Positions 15,633-23,154 of a DNA stretch of 57,154 nt are shown here, in pieces. Under the pieces are notes generated by a model. That model had not been told where the DNA came from, made no database searches, and worked only from the letters and a program-made list of their open reading frames with translations. The number at the start of each line of letters is the position of its first letter. Positions within the stretch are counted from its first letter, which is position 1. Position numbers and translations under genes: made by a program. This stretch comes from Pseudomonas guariconensis (GTDB taxonomy: Bacteria > Pseudomonadota > Gammaproteobacteria > Pseudomonadales > Pseudomonadaceae), in contig NZ_JADLJL010000031.1 in NCBI RefSeq assembly GCF_015680235.1, forward strand, positions 1 through 57,154, in the 5' to 3' direction.

Positions 15633-16955
15633 ATGACGACACGTCAGCCGCTGTACAAATCGCTGTATATCCAGGTGTTGGTCGCCATCACCATCGGTAT
15701 CCTGCTCGGTCACTACTACCCGGAAACCGGCGTCGCCCTCAAACCCCTGGGTGACGGATTCGTCAAACTGATCAAGATGGTCATCGCCCCGATCATCTTC
15801 TGCACCGTCGTCAGCGGCATCGCTGGCATGCAGAGCATGAAGTCGGTCGGCAAGACCGGCGGCTACGCGCTCCTGTACTTCGAAATCGTCTCCACCATCG
15901 CCCTGATCATCGGCCTGGTGGTGGTCAACGTGGTCCAGCCGGGCGCCGGCATGCACGTCGACGTCAGCACTCTGAATGCCAGCAGTGTGGCCGCCTATGC
16001 CGCCGCCGGCGCACAGCAGACCACCGTCGGCTTCCTGCTCAACATCATCCCCAACACCGTGGTCGGCGCCTTCGCCAATGGCGACATCCTGCAGGTGCTG
16101 ATGTTCTCCGTGCTGTTCGGCTTCGCCCTGCACCGCCTGGGCAGCTACGGCAAGCCGGTGCTGGACCTGATCGACCGCTTCGCCCATGTGATGTTCAACA
16201 TCATCAACATGATCATGAAGCTGGCTCCGGTCGGTGCCTTCGGCGCCATGGCCTTCACCATCGGCCAGTACGGCGTGGGCTCGCTGGTGCAGCTGAGTTA
16301 CCTGATGATCTGCTTCTATGTCACCTGCCTGCTGTTCATCCTGGTGGTGCTGGGCAGCATCTGCCGCTTCCACGGCTTCAGCGTACTCAAGCTGATCCGC
16401 TACATCCGTGAAGAGCTGATGATCGTGCTCGGCACATCCTCCTCGGAGTCGGCGCTGCCGCGCATGCTGGCCAAGATGGAGCGCCTGGGTGCCAAGAAGT
16501 CCGTGGTGGGCCTGGTGATCCCGACCGGCTACTCGTTCAACCTGGACGGCACCTCGATCTACCTGACCATGGCCGCGGTGTTCATCGCCCAGGCGACCGA
16601 CACCACCATGGATATCACCCACCAGATCACCCTGCTGCTGGTGCTGCTGATTGCCTCCAAGGGTGCTGCAGGTGTCACCGGTTCCGGGTTCATCGTGTTG
16701 GCTGCCACCTTGTCGGCGGTGGGCCACCTGCCGGTTGCGGGCTTGGCGCTGATCCTGGGTATCGACCGCTTCATGTCCGAAGCCCGAGCCCTGACCAACC
16801 TGATCGGCAACGCCGTGGCCACCGTGGTCGTGGCCAAGTGGGTCAATGAACTGGATACCGACCAGCTGCAGGCCGAGCTGGCCTCCGGCGGCGCGCCGCT
16901 GGCCGACGCCCGCCCGGTCGACGACCTGGGTGTGGCCGAAGGCCCGGCGCGTTGA
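15633..16955 (+). CDS. dctA: C4-dicarboxylate:cation symporter DctA
   Basis: This inner-membrane DAACS-family transporter (440 aa) takes up succinate, fumarate and malate. It begins SLYIQVLVAITIGILLGHYYP, the usual first helix. The core has the serine-rich hairpin GTSSSESALPRM, the NLDGTSIYL motif in the seventh helix and a second hairpin (KGAAGVTGSGFIVLA), all DctA/GltPh substrate and ion site elements. The start at ATG 15633 follows GAGGA. A sigma-54 promoter upstream implies DctBD-type induction. No dctBD lies in the window. Three stacked hairpins follow the stop. Confidence 0.95.
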   Translation: MTTRQPLYKSLYIQVLVAITIGILLGHYYPETGVALKPLGDGFVKLIKMVIAPIIFCTVVSGIAGMQSMKSVGKTGGYALLYFEIVSTIALIIGLVVVNVVQPGAGMHVDVSTLNASSVAAYAAAGAQQTTVGFLLNIIPNTVVGAFANGDILQVLMFSVLFGFALHRLGSYGKPVLDLIDRFAHVMFNIINMIMKLAPVGAFGAMAFTIGQYGVGSLVQLSYLMICFYVTCLLFILVVLGSICRFHGFSVLKLIRYIREELMIVLGTSSSESALPRMLAKMERLGAKKSVVGLVIPTGYSFNLDGTSIYLTMAAVFIAQATDTTMDITHQITLLLVLLIASKGAAGVTGSGFIVLAATLSAVGHLPVAGLALILGIDRFMSEARALTNLIGNAVATVVVAKWVNELDTDQLQAELASGGAPLADARPVDDLGVAEGPAR

Positions 16956-16962
16956 TTCATTT

Positions 16963-17026
16963 GGGCTGCTATGCAGCCCATCGCCGGGGGGCCCCGGGCC
17001 CCCCGGCGATGGGCGCGCAGCGCCCC
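16963..17026. repeat. Three stacked palindromes after dctA, including a perfect 37-base palindrome
   Basis: Three dyads follow each other: GGGCTGC-TAT-GCAGCCC (16964-16980), a perfect 18+1+18 palindrome at 16977-17013 whose arms start CCCATCGCC and contain only G and C runs in the middle, and GGGCGC-GCA-GCGCCC (17011-17025). The outer parts match the flanks of REP elements, but the middle has lost the REP core. It may terminate dctA. Confidence 0.75.
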
Positions 17027-17070
17027 ACAGGCATTAACCTTCTTTATGCCTATGGTGTCTGTGCCGGCCC

Positions 17071-17156
17071 TATCGCGGGGCAAGCCCGCTCCCACAGGTC
17101 CCTCGCTGAATGACAGAGCAGCGGGGCACCTATGGGAGCGGGCTTGCCCCGCGATA
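17071..17156. repeat. Inverted REP pair
   Basis: TATCGCGGGGCAAGCCCGCTCC and its inverted copy GGAGCGGGCTTGCCCCGCGATA flank about 40 bases, between dctA and the convergent sprT. Confidence 0.9.
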
Positions 17157-17164
17157 GCGGTGCT

Positions 17165-17659
17165 TCATTCGACGCGGGTTTCGCCGCTGTACACCAAAAT
17201 CTCCCTGCACCGCCGGCACAAGTAGCGTCGCCCCTGGCGCACCAGCTTGTGCCGCTGGGCCGTGAACGGGAAATCGCTTTCCGGGCACGGGCAACGGTAG
17301 ATGTAGCGCGTCACCACCCGCCGCTGAACCTCATAGTTGTGACAACGATTGGGGGGCAGCTCGTAGACCCCGCGCATGATCAACTGCCATTCCTCGCCAT
17401 GGGCCTGGATACGGTCGCCGAACAACTGGTGCGCGACCAGGTGCGCGACCTCATGGGCCACGGTCTGGCGCAGGAAGTCTTCCTGGTTCTCGCGGTACAG
17501 CTGCAGGTTGAAGCGCAGCAGGTTCTCGTGCAGATGGGCGACACCGGCCTTCTGGCCGCGCAGCTTGAAGCTGACTTCCGGGCGGGGGAAGGGGCGTTTG
17601 AAGAAGGCTTCGGCTTGCTGGTAACAGGTTTCGACGCGTTGTTTGAGCAGCTCGGGCAT
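17165..17659 (-). CDS. sprT: SprT family zinc metalloprotease-like protein
   Basis: Protein of 164 aa with the HEVAHLVAH zinc-metalloprotease motif near residue 69 and a C-terminal zinc ribbon made by CPCPE and CRRC pairs. This is the bacterial SprT (COG3091) layout and is related to the SPRTN protease domain. Its substrate in bacteria is not established. It lies alone on the minus strand, downstream of a Yip1-family gene from which it is separated by a strong hairpin. Confidence 0.88.
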   Translation of the reverse strand: MPELLKQRVETCYQQAEAFFKRPFPRPEVSFKLRGQKAGVAHLHENLLRFNLQLYRENQEDFLRQTVAHEVAHLVAHQLFGDRIQAHGEEWQLIMRGVYELPPNRCHNYEVQRRVVTRYIYRCPCPESDFPFTAQRHKLVRQGRRYLCRRCREILVYSGETRVE

Positions 17660-17734
17660 GGCGGGGTGGTTCTCCTGGCCGGGCCATTATGCCGCAAGCG
17701 CTCCGTGCCTGCCGAGCCACCGGTCAGCGCACAG

Positions 17735-17763
17735 CCTGGGGCCGCCTCGATGGCGGCCCCAGG
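17735..17763 (-). terminator. Hairpin terminator after Yip1-family gene
   Basis: A perfect 12-base stem, CCTGGGGCCGCC / GGCGGCCCCAGG with loop TCGAT, lies 25 bases past the stop codon. There is no clear T-tract, so strength is uncertain. Confidence 0.6.
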
Positions 17764-17787
17764 TGATGCTCCCGTGTCGCGGTGGAT

Positions 17788-18387
17788 CTAGTTGGTATAG
17801 ACAGGCCCCACACCCAGCCCCCAGATGATCACCGTGGCGGCCATGATCGCCACCAGCACCACCAGGCCCACCGCCAGCACGGAGCTGGAGAACAGGAAGC
17901 CTTCGTCGGTGGGGATGTTCATGAAGGTCGGCAAGCCGACGTAGAGCAGGTAGACCGTGTAGCAGATGGCCGCCGTGCCCACCAGCATGCCTAGCCAGAG
18001 GTGCGGGTAGAGCGCCGCCAGGCCGCCGATGAACAGCGGGGTGGCGGTATAGGTGGCAAAGGCCACGCACTGTGCCATGGACGGCGTGGCATCGTAGGTG
18101 CGGGCCATCCAATGGATGAAGGCGCCCATGACCGCGACCCCGGCGAGCATCGCCAGGTAGGACATGATGCTCATCCATAGCGCGCTTTCCATGGTCAGCA
18201 TCACCGCCGGTCGATCGCCGATGACCCAGCCGACCTGGGTGGTGCCGATGAAGGCCGACACGGCAGGGATCGCTGCCAGTATCAGCGTATGGGTCAGGTA
18301 CATGTGGCTGATGCTTTCGTCCTCGCCACGGATCTCCTTCCACTCCTGGTCAGGGTGGGTAAACAGCCCCAGAACGTGATGGATCAT
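17788..18387 (-). CDS. Yip1 family integral membrane protein
   Basis: Protein of 199 aa with a short cytoplasmic N-terminus (MIHHVLGLFTHPDQEWKEI) and about five predicted membrane helices, ending ATVIIWGLGVGPVYTN. The N-terminal (F/L)xxPxxxWxxI block is typical of bacterial Yip1-domain proteins (YIP1/DUF1282-like). The function is unknown. The start at ATG 18387 was chosen for a good TAGGAG Shine-Dalgarno; the frame stays open upstream to 18636 but that part lacks family resemblance. Its promoter region is shared with the divergent ttcA. Confidence 0.8.
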   Translation of the reverse strand: MIHHVLGLFTHPDQEWKEIRGEDESISHMYLTHTLILAAIPAVSAFIGTTQVGWVIGDRPAVMLTMESALWMSIMSYLAMLAGVAVMGAFIHWMARTYDATPSMAQCVAFATYTATPLFIGGLAALYPHLWLGMLVGTAAICYTVYLLYVGLPTFMNIPTDEGFLFSSSVLAVGLVVLVAIMAATVIIWGLGVGPVYTN

Positions 18388-18641
18388 GCCGGTCACTCCT
18401 ATCGTCGTTGTCAAACGCCCCCCAAATGGAGCGCTTGCGGCCCGAGGCCCTGGACACCGATGCAAGCGGTCGTGTGGCCTTATCAGGCAGTATAGGAAGC
18501 CGTTGCCAGCAAAAAACCGGCTTTTTAGAGCAAATTGCGCTGTCAGGCGCGCCCTTGATTCTTTATCGGAATGGCCTACGCCTGTGCTCGGTTTGTGCGT
18601 AAAATAGCCCGCTTTTGTCACACCTCGCGGATCCAAGCGCT

Positions 18642-19466
18642 ATGGGCACCCTCTCGGTCAACCAGAACAAACTGCAAAAACGCCTGCGTCGTCTCGCCGG
18701 CGAAGCCATCACCGACTACAACATGATCGAGGATGGCGACAAGGTCATGGTCTGCCTGTCCGGCGGCAAGGACAGCTACACCATGCTCGACGTTCTGTTG
18801 CACCTGCAGAAGGTGGCGCCGATCACGTTCGAGATCGTCGCGGTGAACATGGACCAAAAGCAGCCGGGCTTCCCCGAGCACGTGCTGCCGGCCTACCTCG
18901 AGACCCTGGGCATCGAGTACCACATCGTCGAGAAGGACACCTACTCGGTGGTCAAGGAACTGATCCCCGAAGGCAAGACCACCTGCTCGCTGTGCTCGCG
19001 CCTGCGTCGCGGCACGCTCTACACCTTCGCCGACGAGATCGGCGCGACCAAGATGGCCCTGGGGCACCATCGCGACGACATCGTCGAGACCTTCTTCCTC
19101 AACATGTTCTTCAACGGCTCGCTCAAGGGCATGCCGCCGAAGCTGCGCGCCGACGACGGCCGCAACGTGGTCATTCGCCCGCTGGCCTACTGCAGCGAGA
19201 AGGACATCCAGGCCTACTCGGACATGAAGGCATTCCCGATCATCCCGTGCAACCTGTGTGGCTCCCAGGAAAACCTGCAGCGCCAGGTGGTCAAAGACAT
19301 GCTGGTGGAATGGGAGCGCAAGCACCCCGGTCGTACCGAGAGCATCTTCCGTGCCCTGCAAAACGTGGCGCCGTCGCAGCTGGCTGACCGCAACCTGTTC
19401 GACTTCACCAGCCTGAAGATCGACGAGAACGCCACCCCGCGCTTTCTCGACGTGCTGAACATCTGA
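18642..19466 (+). CDS. ttcA: tRNA 2-thiocytidine(32) synthetase TtcA
   Basis: PP-loop ATPase (274 aa) that thiolates C32 of certain tRNAs, using a [4Fe-4S] cluster. The PP-loop is LSGGKDSYTML, about 45 residues in. The cluster and thiolation cysteines are visible in TTCSLCSRLRRG and later in IPCNLCGSQ, and GHHRDDIVETFFLNMF is another family block. The start is the ATG at 18642 (MGTLSVNQNK), the usual N-terminus in pseudomonads; a TTG 27 bases upstream is in frame but less likely. The next gene starts 4 bases after its stop and is probably co-transcribed. Confidence 0.93.
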   Translation: MGTLSVNQNKLQKRLRRLAGEAITDYNMIEDGDKVMVCLSGGKDSYTMLDVLLHLQKVAPITFEIVAVNMDQKQPGFPEHVLPAYLETLGIEYHIVEKDTYSVVKELIPEGKTTCSLCSRLRRGTLYTFADEIGATKMALGHHRDDIVETFFLNMFFNGSLKGMPPKLRADDGRNVVIRPLAYCSEKDIQAYSDMKAFPIIPCNLCGSQENLQRQVVKDMLVEWERKHPGRTESIFRALQNVAPSQLADRNLFDFTSLKIDENATPRFLDVLNI

Positions 19467-19470
19467 GCCC

Positions 19471-20142
19471 ATGCGCGACTACCAGTGGCTGCATGAGTAC
19501 TGCCTGAACCGCTTCGGCTCCGCCCAAGCCCTCGAAGCGTTCCTGCCGCAGCCGCGCACCTCAGCCCAGCTGCGCGACATCGGCGATGACCGCTACCTGT
19601 CGACGCTGGCCCTGCGCGTGTTCCGCGCCGGGCTCAAGCACAGCCTGGTGGACGCCAAGTGGCCGGCGTTCGAGCAGGTGTTCTTCGGCTTCGAGCCGCA
19701 GAAGGTGGTGCTGATGGGCGCCGAGCATCTGGAGCGGCTGATGCAGGACGAACGGATCATCCGCCACCTGGGCAAGCTCAAGAGCGTGCCGCGCAATGCA
19801 CAGATGATTCTCGATATCGAGAAGGCGCACGGTAGTTTCGGCGCATTCATCGCCGACTGGCCGGTGACCGACATCGTCGGGTTGTGGAAGTACCTGGCCA
19901 AGCATGGCAACCAGCTGGGTGGGCTCTCTGCGCCACGCTTCCTGCGCATGGTCGGCAAGGACACCTTCATCCCCACCGATGACGTGAGCGCGGCGTTGAT
20001 TGCGCAGAAAGTGATCGACAAGCCGCCGACCAGCCAGCGCGACCTGGCATTGGTGCAACAGGCCTTCAACCAGTGGCATGCAGAAAGCGGGCGACCGCTG
20101 TGCCAGTTGTCGGTGATGTTGGCGCATACCGTCAACCATTGA
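19471..20142 (+). CDS. DNA-3-methyladenine glycosylase I-like protein
   Basis: Protein of 223 aa resembling the Tag/COG2818 family: HhH-like stretch GGLSAPRFLRMVGKDTFIPTDDV, with Asp in PTDDV, and an N-terminal helical part with RDIGDDRYLSTLALRVFRAGLKHS. A Tag enzyme would excise 3-methyladenine from alkylated DNA. The zinc-snap residues of Escherichia coli Tag (Cys near residue 4, His near 17, and a C-terminal His/Cys pair) are not evident. It is therefore a distant member and its activity is uncertain. It follows ttcA by 4 bases. Confidence 0.65.
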   Translation: MRDYQWLHEYCLNRFGSAQALEAFLPQPRTSAQLRDIGDDRYLSTLALRVFRAGLKHSLVDAKWPAFEQVFFGFEPQKVVLMGAEHLERLMQDERIIRHLGKLKSVPRNAQMILDIEKAHGSFGAFIADWPVTDIVGLWKYLAKHGNQLGGLSAPRFLRMVGKDTFIPTDDVSAALIAQKVIDKPPTSQRDLALVQQAFNQWHAESGRPLCQLSVMLAHTVNH

Positions 20143-20146
20143 GACC

Positions 20147-20248
20147 GTGCGGGGCAAGCCCGCTCCCACAGGGCCTGCAAAATCAAATAGTTATGCGTTG
20201 TTCTATGAGAGCGGGCTTGTCCCGCGATTGGGCTGCACAGCTGCCCAG
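20147..20248. repeat. Inverted REP pair with flanking hairpin
   Basis: CGGGGCAAGCCCGCTCCCACAG and an inverted copy (GAGAGCGGGCTTGTCCCGCGAT) are followed by a short dyad, TGGGCTGC..GCTGCCCA. Confidence 0.8.
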
Positions 20249-20253
20249 ATGCC

Positions 20254-20667
20254 TCAACGCCCTTCGCCCGCCAGGCGCCGCTCATGCTGGAACTTCCAGC
20301 GCACATACAGCAGCGCACTGACGAACAACCCCAGGCTCACCAACACCTCGACCCAGCCGAACACCGCTCGCGCCGGGTCGAACGCTGCCAGCACGCCCTT
20401 GATGAAATAGAGATTCACCACGAAGCAGGTCCAGGCATGGGCCCGGGCGCCGCCCATCAGCATGCCAGGCAGCAGCACGAGCAGCGGCACCAGTTCGATC
20501 GCCAGGATCACCTCGACCCGCGCCCCGTGCAGGTCGGCGAACCACAGATTGTTCACCACCAGCAGGGCGATCAGGCCGAAGAAGAACGCCAGGCTCGATG
20601 CCCGGGCCAGGCGCAGGCGCGGTGCCAGCCATTCCAGCGGCGGCAACACCTTCGGCTTTTTAGCCAC
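20254..20667 (-). CDS. DUF2069 family membrane protein
   Basis: Protein of 137 aa with about four membrane helices (SLAFFFGLIALLVVNNLWFA, VILAIELVPLLVLLPGMLM, and two more) and a basic N-terminus, KKPKVLPP. This matches the short DUF2069 membrane family. The function is unknown. The likely start is GTG 20667, overlapping the wrbA stop by 8 bases, so it is translated as the last gene of arsC-wrbA-DUF2069. Confidence 0.75.
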   Translation of the reverse strand: MAKKPKVLPPLEWLAPRLRLARASSLAFFFGLIALLVVNNLWFADLHGARVEVILAIELVPLLVLLPGMLMGGARAHAWTCFVVNLYFIKGVLAAFDPARAVFGWVEVLVSLGLFVSALLYVRWKFQHERRLAGEGR

Positions 20668-21265
20668 GTTCGCCCCCCAGTGCCTTGGCGGTATTCGCCA
20701 GGCGTTGGCCGAGGGCACGGCACAGGGCGATTTCGTGCGGGTCCAGCTCGCGCTTGCCGTCGGCCCCGGCATGGTGGCTGGCGCCATAGGGCGTACCGCC
20801 GCCGCGGGTCTCGAGCAGCGCCGACTCGCTGTAGGGCAGGCCCAGCACCAGCATGCCGTGGTGCATCAGTGGCAGCATCATCGACAGCAGGGTGGTTTCC
20901 TGGCCGCCGTGCAGGCTGGCGGTGGAGGTGAACACCGCTGCTGGCTTGCCGACCAGTTCGCCGCCCAACCACAGGCTGCTGGTGCCGTCGAGGAAGTACT
21001 TCAGCGGCGCGGCCATGTTGCCGAAACGGGTCGGGCTGCCCAGGGCCAGGCCTGAGCAATGGCGCAGGTCGTCGAGGGTGGCATAGAGTGCGCCGCTGGC
21101 CGGGATGTCCGGCGCCACGGCTTCGCACTCGGTGGAGATCGCCGGCACGGTGCGCAGGCGCGCCTCCAGGCCGGCCATCTCGACGCCTCGGGCGATGTGC
21201 CGGGCCATCTCGCTGGTCGAACCATGGCGGCTGTAGTAGAGGACCAGGACGTAGGGCTCGCTCAC
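20660..21265 (-). CDS. wrbA: NAD(P)H:quinone oxidoreductase WrbA
   Basis: Flavodoxin-like FMN protein (201 aa) that reduces quinones by two electrons, limiting redox cycling. The N-terminus YVLVLYYSRHGSTSEMA is the phosphate-binding loop. SPTRFGNMAAPLKYFLD and FTSTASLHGGQETTLLSM are the WrbA-specific flavin-binding blocks. It lies between arsC (4-base overlap) and the DUF2069 gene, the same cluster seen in P. aeruginosa. Confidence 0.92.
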   Translation of the reverse strand: MSEPYVLVLYYSRHGSTSEMARHIARGVEMAGLEARLRTVPAISTECEAVAPDIPASGALYATLDDLRHCSGLALGSPTRFGNMAAPLKYFLDGTSSLWLGGELVGKPAAVFTSTASLHGGQETTLLSMMLPLMHHGMLVLGLPYSESALLETRGGGTPYGASHHAGADGKRELDPHEIALCRALGQRLANTAKALGGERG

Positions 21266-21615
21266 GGCAGGATCTCCAGCACTTTCTCAGGCGGACGGCC
21301 GATCACGGCCTTGTCGCCGACGACCAGGATCGGCCGTTCGATTAGTTTTGGGTGCTGGGCCATGGCCTCGATCAGTTGCGCGTCGGTCAGTGCCGGGTTG
21401 GCCAGGTCCAGGGCCTTGTATTCGTCCTCGCCGGTGCGCAGCAGTTGGCGCGGGGCGATGCCCAGCTTGCCGAGCAGAGCCTTGAGCGTGGCGGTGTCCG
21501 GCGGGGTTTCCAGGTAGCGCACGATGGTCGGGGCCAGGCCGCGCGCTTCGAGCAGTTCCAGGGCGCCGCGGGATTTCGAGCAGCGCGGGTTATGATAGAG
21601 GGTCAGATCAGTCAT
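21262..21615 (-). CDS. arsC: Arsenate reductase, glutaredoxin-dependent ArsC family
   Basis: Protein of 117 aa starting MTDLTLYHNPRCSKSRGAL, with the catalytic Cys in NPRCSKSR. C-terminal RPILVVGDKAVIGRPPEKVLEIL carries the conserved RP(I/L) motif. The E. coli-type enzyme reduces arsenate to arsenite with glutathione and glutaredoxin. No arsR or arsB is nearby, so this is a housekeeping copy rather than part of an ars resistance operon. ATG 21615 is preferred over an ATG four codons upstream. Confidence 0.85.
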   Translation of the reverse strand: MTDLTLYHNPRCSKSRGALELLEARGLAPTIVRYLETPPDTATLKALLGKLGIAPRQLLRTGEDEYKALDLANPALTDAQLIEAMAQHPKLIERPILVVGDKAVIGRPPEKVLEILP

Positions 21616-21700
21616 GACGGGTCGCATCCAGCTGGGTGTGGCGGCTATTCTAACCGCAGCGACTGTGTAGTTTGCTTGAATCTTCTAGAAGGATTGACCC

Positions 21701-22168
21701 ATGGCAAGGCGTTTGGCAGCCCTATTGGCCATCACCGCGAGCCTGTTGCTCGGCGGTTGCGGTGCGGATTACGGCGTGGACCAGCACGGTAATACGGTAA
21801 AGGCCGAGCAGATCGACGGGCACTGGGTAGTGCTCAACTACTGGGCCGAGTGGTGCGGCCCGTGCCGTACGGAAATCCCCGAACTCAATGCAGCGGCCAA
21901 GCAGTGGGAAGCCCAGGGCATCAAGGTGGTGGGGGTGAACTTCGACGGGCTGCAGGGGCAGGACCTCAAGCAGGCGGCCGAAACCCTCGGCATCGCCTTC
22001 ACCGTGCTCGCCCAGGACCCGGCCGAGCGCTACGAGCTGCCGCGCAGCGAGGCGCTGCCGGTGACCTACATCATCGACGACCAGGGCAAGGTACGTGAAC
22101 AGTTGATGGGCGAGCAGACGCTCGAAGGGCTGCAGGCCAAGATCAAGGCGCTCAAGGGCGGCGCTTGA
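21701..22168 (+). CDS. TlpA/ResA-type thioredoxin-like lipoprotein
   Basis: Protein of 155 aa with a lipoprotein signal peptide (LLLGGC lipobox near residue 20), then a thioredoxin fold with the active site WCGPC in YWAEWCGPCRTEIPEL and cis-Pro in LPVTYII. It should sit on the periplasmic side of a membrane and handle disulfides, for example in cytochrome c maturation or protein repair. No partner is seen nearby. ATG 21701 follows AAGGA. It diverges from arsC. Confidence 0.88.
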   Translation: MARRLAALLAITASLLLGGCGADYGVDQHGNTVKAEQIDGHWVVLNYWAEWCGPCRTEIPELNAAAKQWEAQGIKVVGVNFDGLQGQDLKQAAETLGIAFTVLAQDPAERYELPRSEALPVTYIIDDQGKVREQLMGEQTLEGLQAKIKALKGGA

Positions 22169-22177
22169 TGGCTTTCG

Positions 22178-22262
22178 GGGCTGCTTTGCAGCCCATCGCG
22201 GCGCAAGGCCGCTCCTACAGGCTGGCGCCCGCCCTGTAGGAGCGGCCTTGTGCCGCGAAAGG
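22178..22262. repeat. Inverted REP pair with flanking hairpin
   Basis: A hairpin GGGCTGC-TTT-GCAGCCC (22178-22194) is followed by facing REP cores GGCGCAAGGCCGCTCCTACAG and TGTAGGAGCGGCCTTGTGCC. Confidence 0.9.
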
Positions 22263-22284
22263 GGCGCCAAGCACCCCCCTTGTT

Positions 22285-22689
22285 TCAGCCTTCCTCAGGC
22301 CAGAACCGCAGCGGCTTGCCCTCGGCCGGCCAGAAGCGGATCTGCTCGATCGGCGAGACGTCCCAGCGTTGGACGGTCTCCAGTGCCTGCAGGAAGCGTT
22401 TTTCCTGGTCCATCAGCGCCGGTGCGCACAGTTTGCGGGTCTTGCCGACTTTGCCGAAGCTGATGCGATCGCCTTCCAGGGTATAGGGCGCGAACCAGTG
22501 GTTGCAGCCGGCATTGCCATAGGCGCGGCCATCCTCGCCCAGAATCAGGGTCAGGTGGCTATAGTCGATCAACGGGCGTTCGCCGATCCATTCCAGCACA
22601 TAGCCGCGCTCCTGCTGCAAGGGCGAAGGCTCGGAAGCACAACCCACCAGTGCGCTGGCAGCCAGCACGGCGCTCAACAGGTGTTTCAC
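22285..22689 (-). CDS. META-domain (HslJ-like) lipoprotein
   Basis: Protein of 134 aa with a lipoprotein signal ending ALVGC, then a META/HslJ-like domain with LTLILGEDGRAYGNAGCNHWFAPY and KVGKTRKLCAP. META-domain proteins are outer-membrane or periplasmic and sometimes linked to stress tolerance; the role here is unknown. The start is GTG 22689, overlapping the preceding gene's stop by 4 bases, which supports coupling. Confidence 0.75.
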   Translation of the reverse strand: MKHLLSAVLAASALVGCASEPSPLQQERGYVLEWIGERPLIDYSHLTLILGEDGRAYGNAGCNHWFAPYTLEGDRISFGKVGKTRKLCAPALMDQEKRFLQALETVQRWDVSPIEQIRFWPAEGKPLRFWPEEG

Positions 22690-23123
22690 TGCGCGCTCTC
22701 CTGGCAAGCGGGGCACAGGTGCCGTTCGCCCTGGCTGCTCCAGCCCAGTTCGGCGATACGGGCGCTGGCGGCCGGCTGGCGAGCCTTCTTGCCGAGCTTG
22801 GCGTCCACGGCGAACTCGAAGTCCAGCTCGGCCTGGCATGCGTCGCACTTGACCTGCCAGTTGAGGATCTCCAGTTCGTTGAACACCGGGCCGTTGGCCA
22901 CGGCGACCCACTGGCCGCGAGGGTTGATCAGGTGGCGCACGCTTTCCACGGTCAGGCGCATGGACAAATCCTTGCTGCCCTTGAGCGTCACCAGCAGGAC
23001 ATCGTCCTTGTGCATCGAGCCACCGTTGCCGGTCACTTGGTAGCGGCCGGGCACCAGGGCGCGGCATTCGATCAGCGTGTGTTGCGGGTTGAATAGGGTG
23101 TAGCGGAAATCGTGTTCGACCAT
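22686..23123 (-). CDS. Uncharacterised protein with CxxC zinc-ribbon-like pairs
   Basis: Protein of 145 aa starting MVEHDFRYTLFNPQHTLIECRALVPG. Two cysteine pairs, CDAC in the middle and CPAC at the C-terminal end, could form one metal site. No enzyme family was recognised. ATG 23123 follows GGAGG. It sits between ldhA (31 bases upstream) and the META lipoprotein (4-base overlap), probably in one operon. Confidence 0.65.
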   Translation of the reverse strand: MVEHDFRYTLFNPQHTLIECRALVPGRYQVTGNGGSMHKDDVLLVTLKGSKDLSMRLTVESVRHLINPRGQWVAVANGPVFNELEILNWQVKCDACQAELDFEFAVDAKLGKKARQPAASARIAELGWSSQGERHLCPACQESAQ

Positions 23124-23154
23124 GGGTCCTCCAGAATTGCCGCGTATCCTAGCA

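Noticed and set aside
18388..18636. N-terminal extension of the Yip1-family protein to 18636
   Set aside because: The extra 83 codons have no family similarity and overlap the ttcA start, while ATG 18387 has a strong Shine-Dalgarno.
18615..18641. TTG start extending TtcA by nine residues
   Set aside because: The extension lies in the promoter/leader area and does not match TtcA N-termini. ATG 18642 starts at the conserved MGTLSVNQNK.
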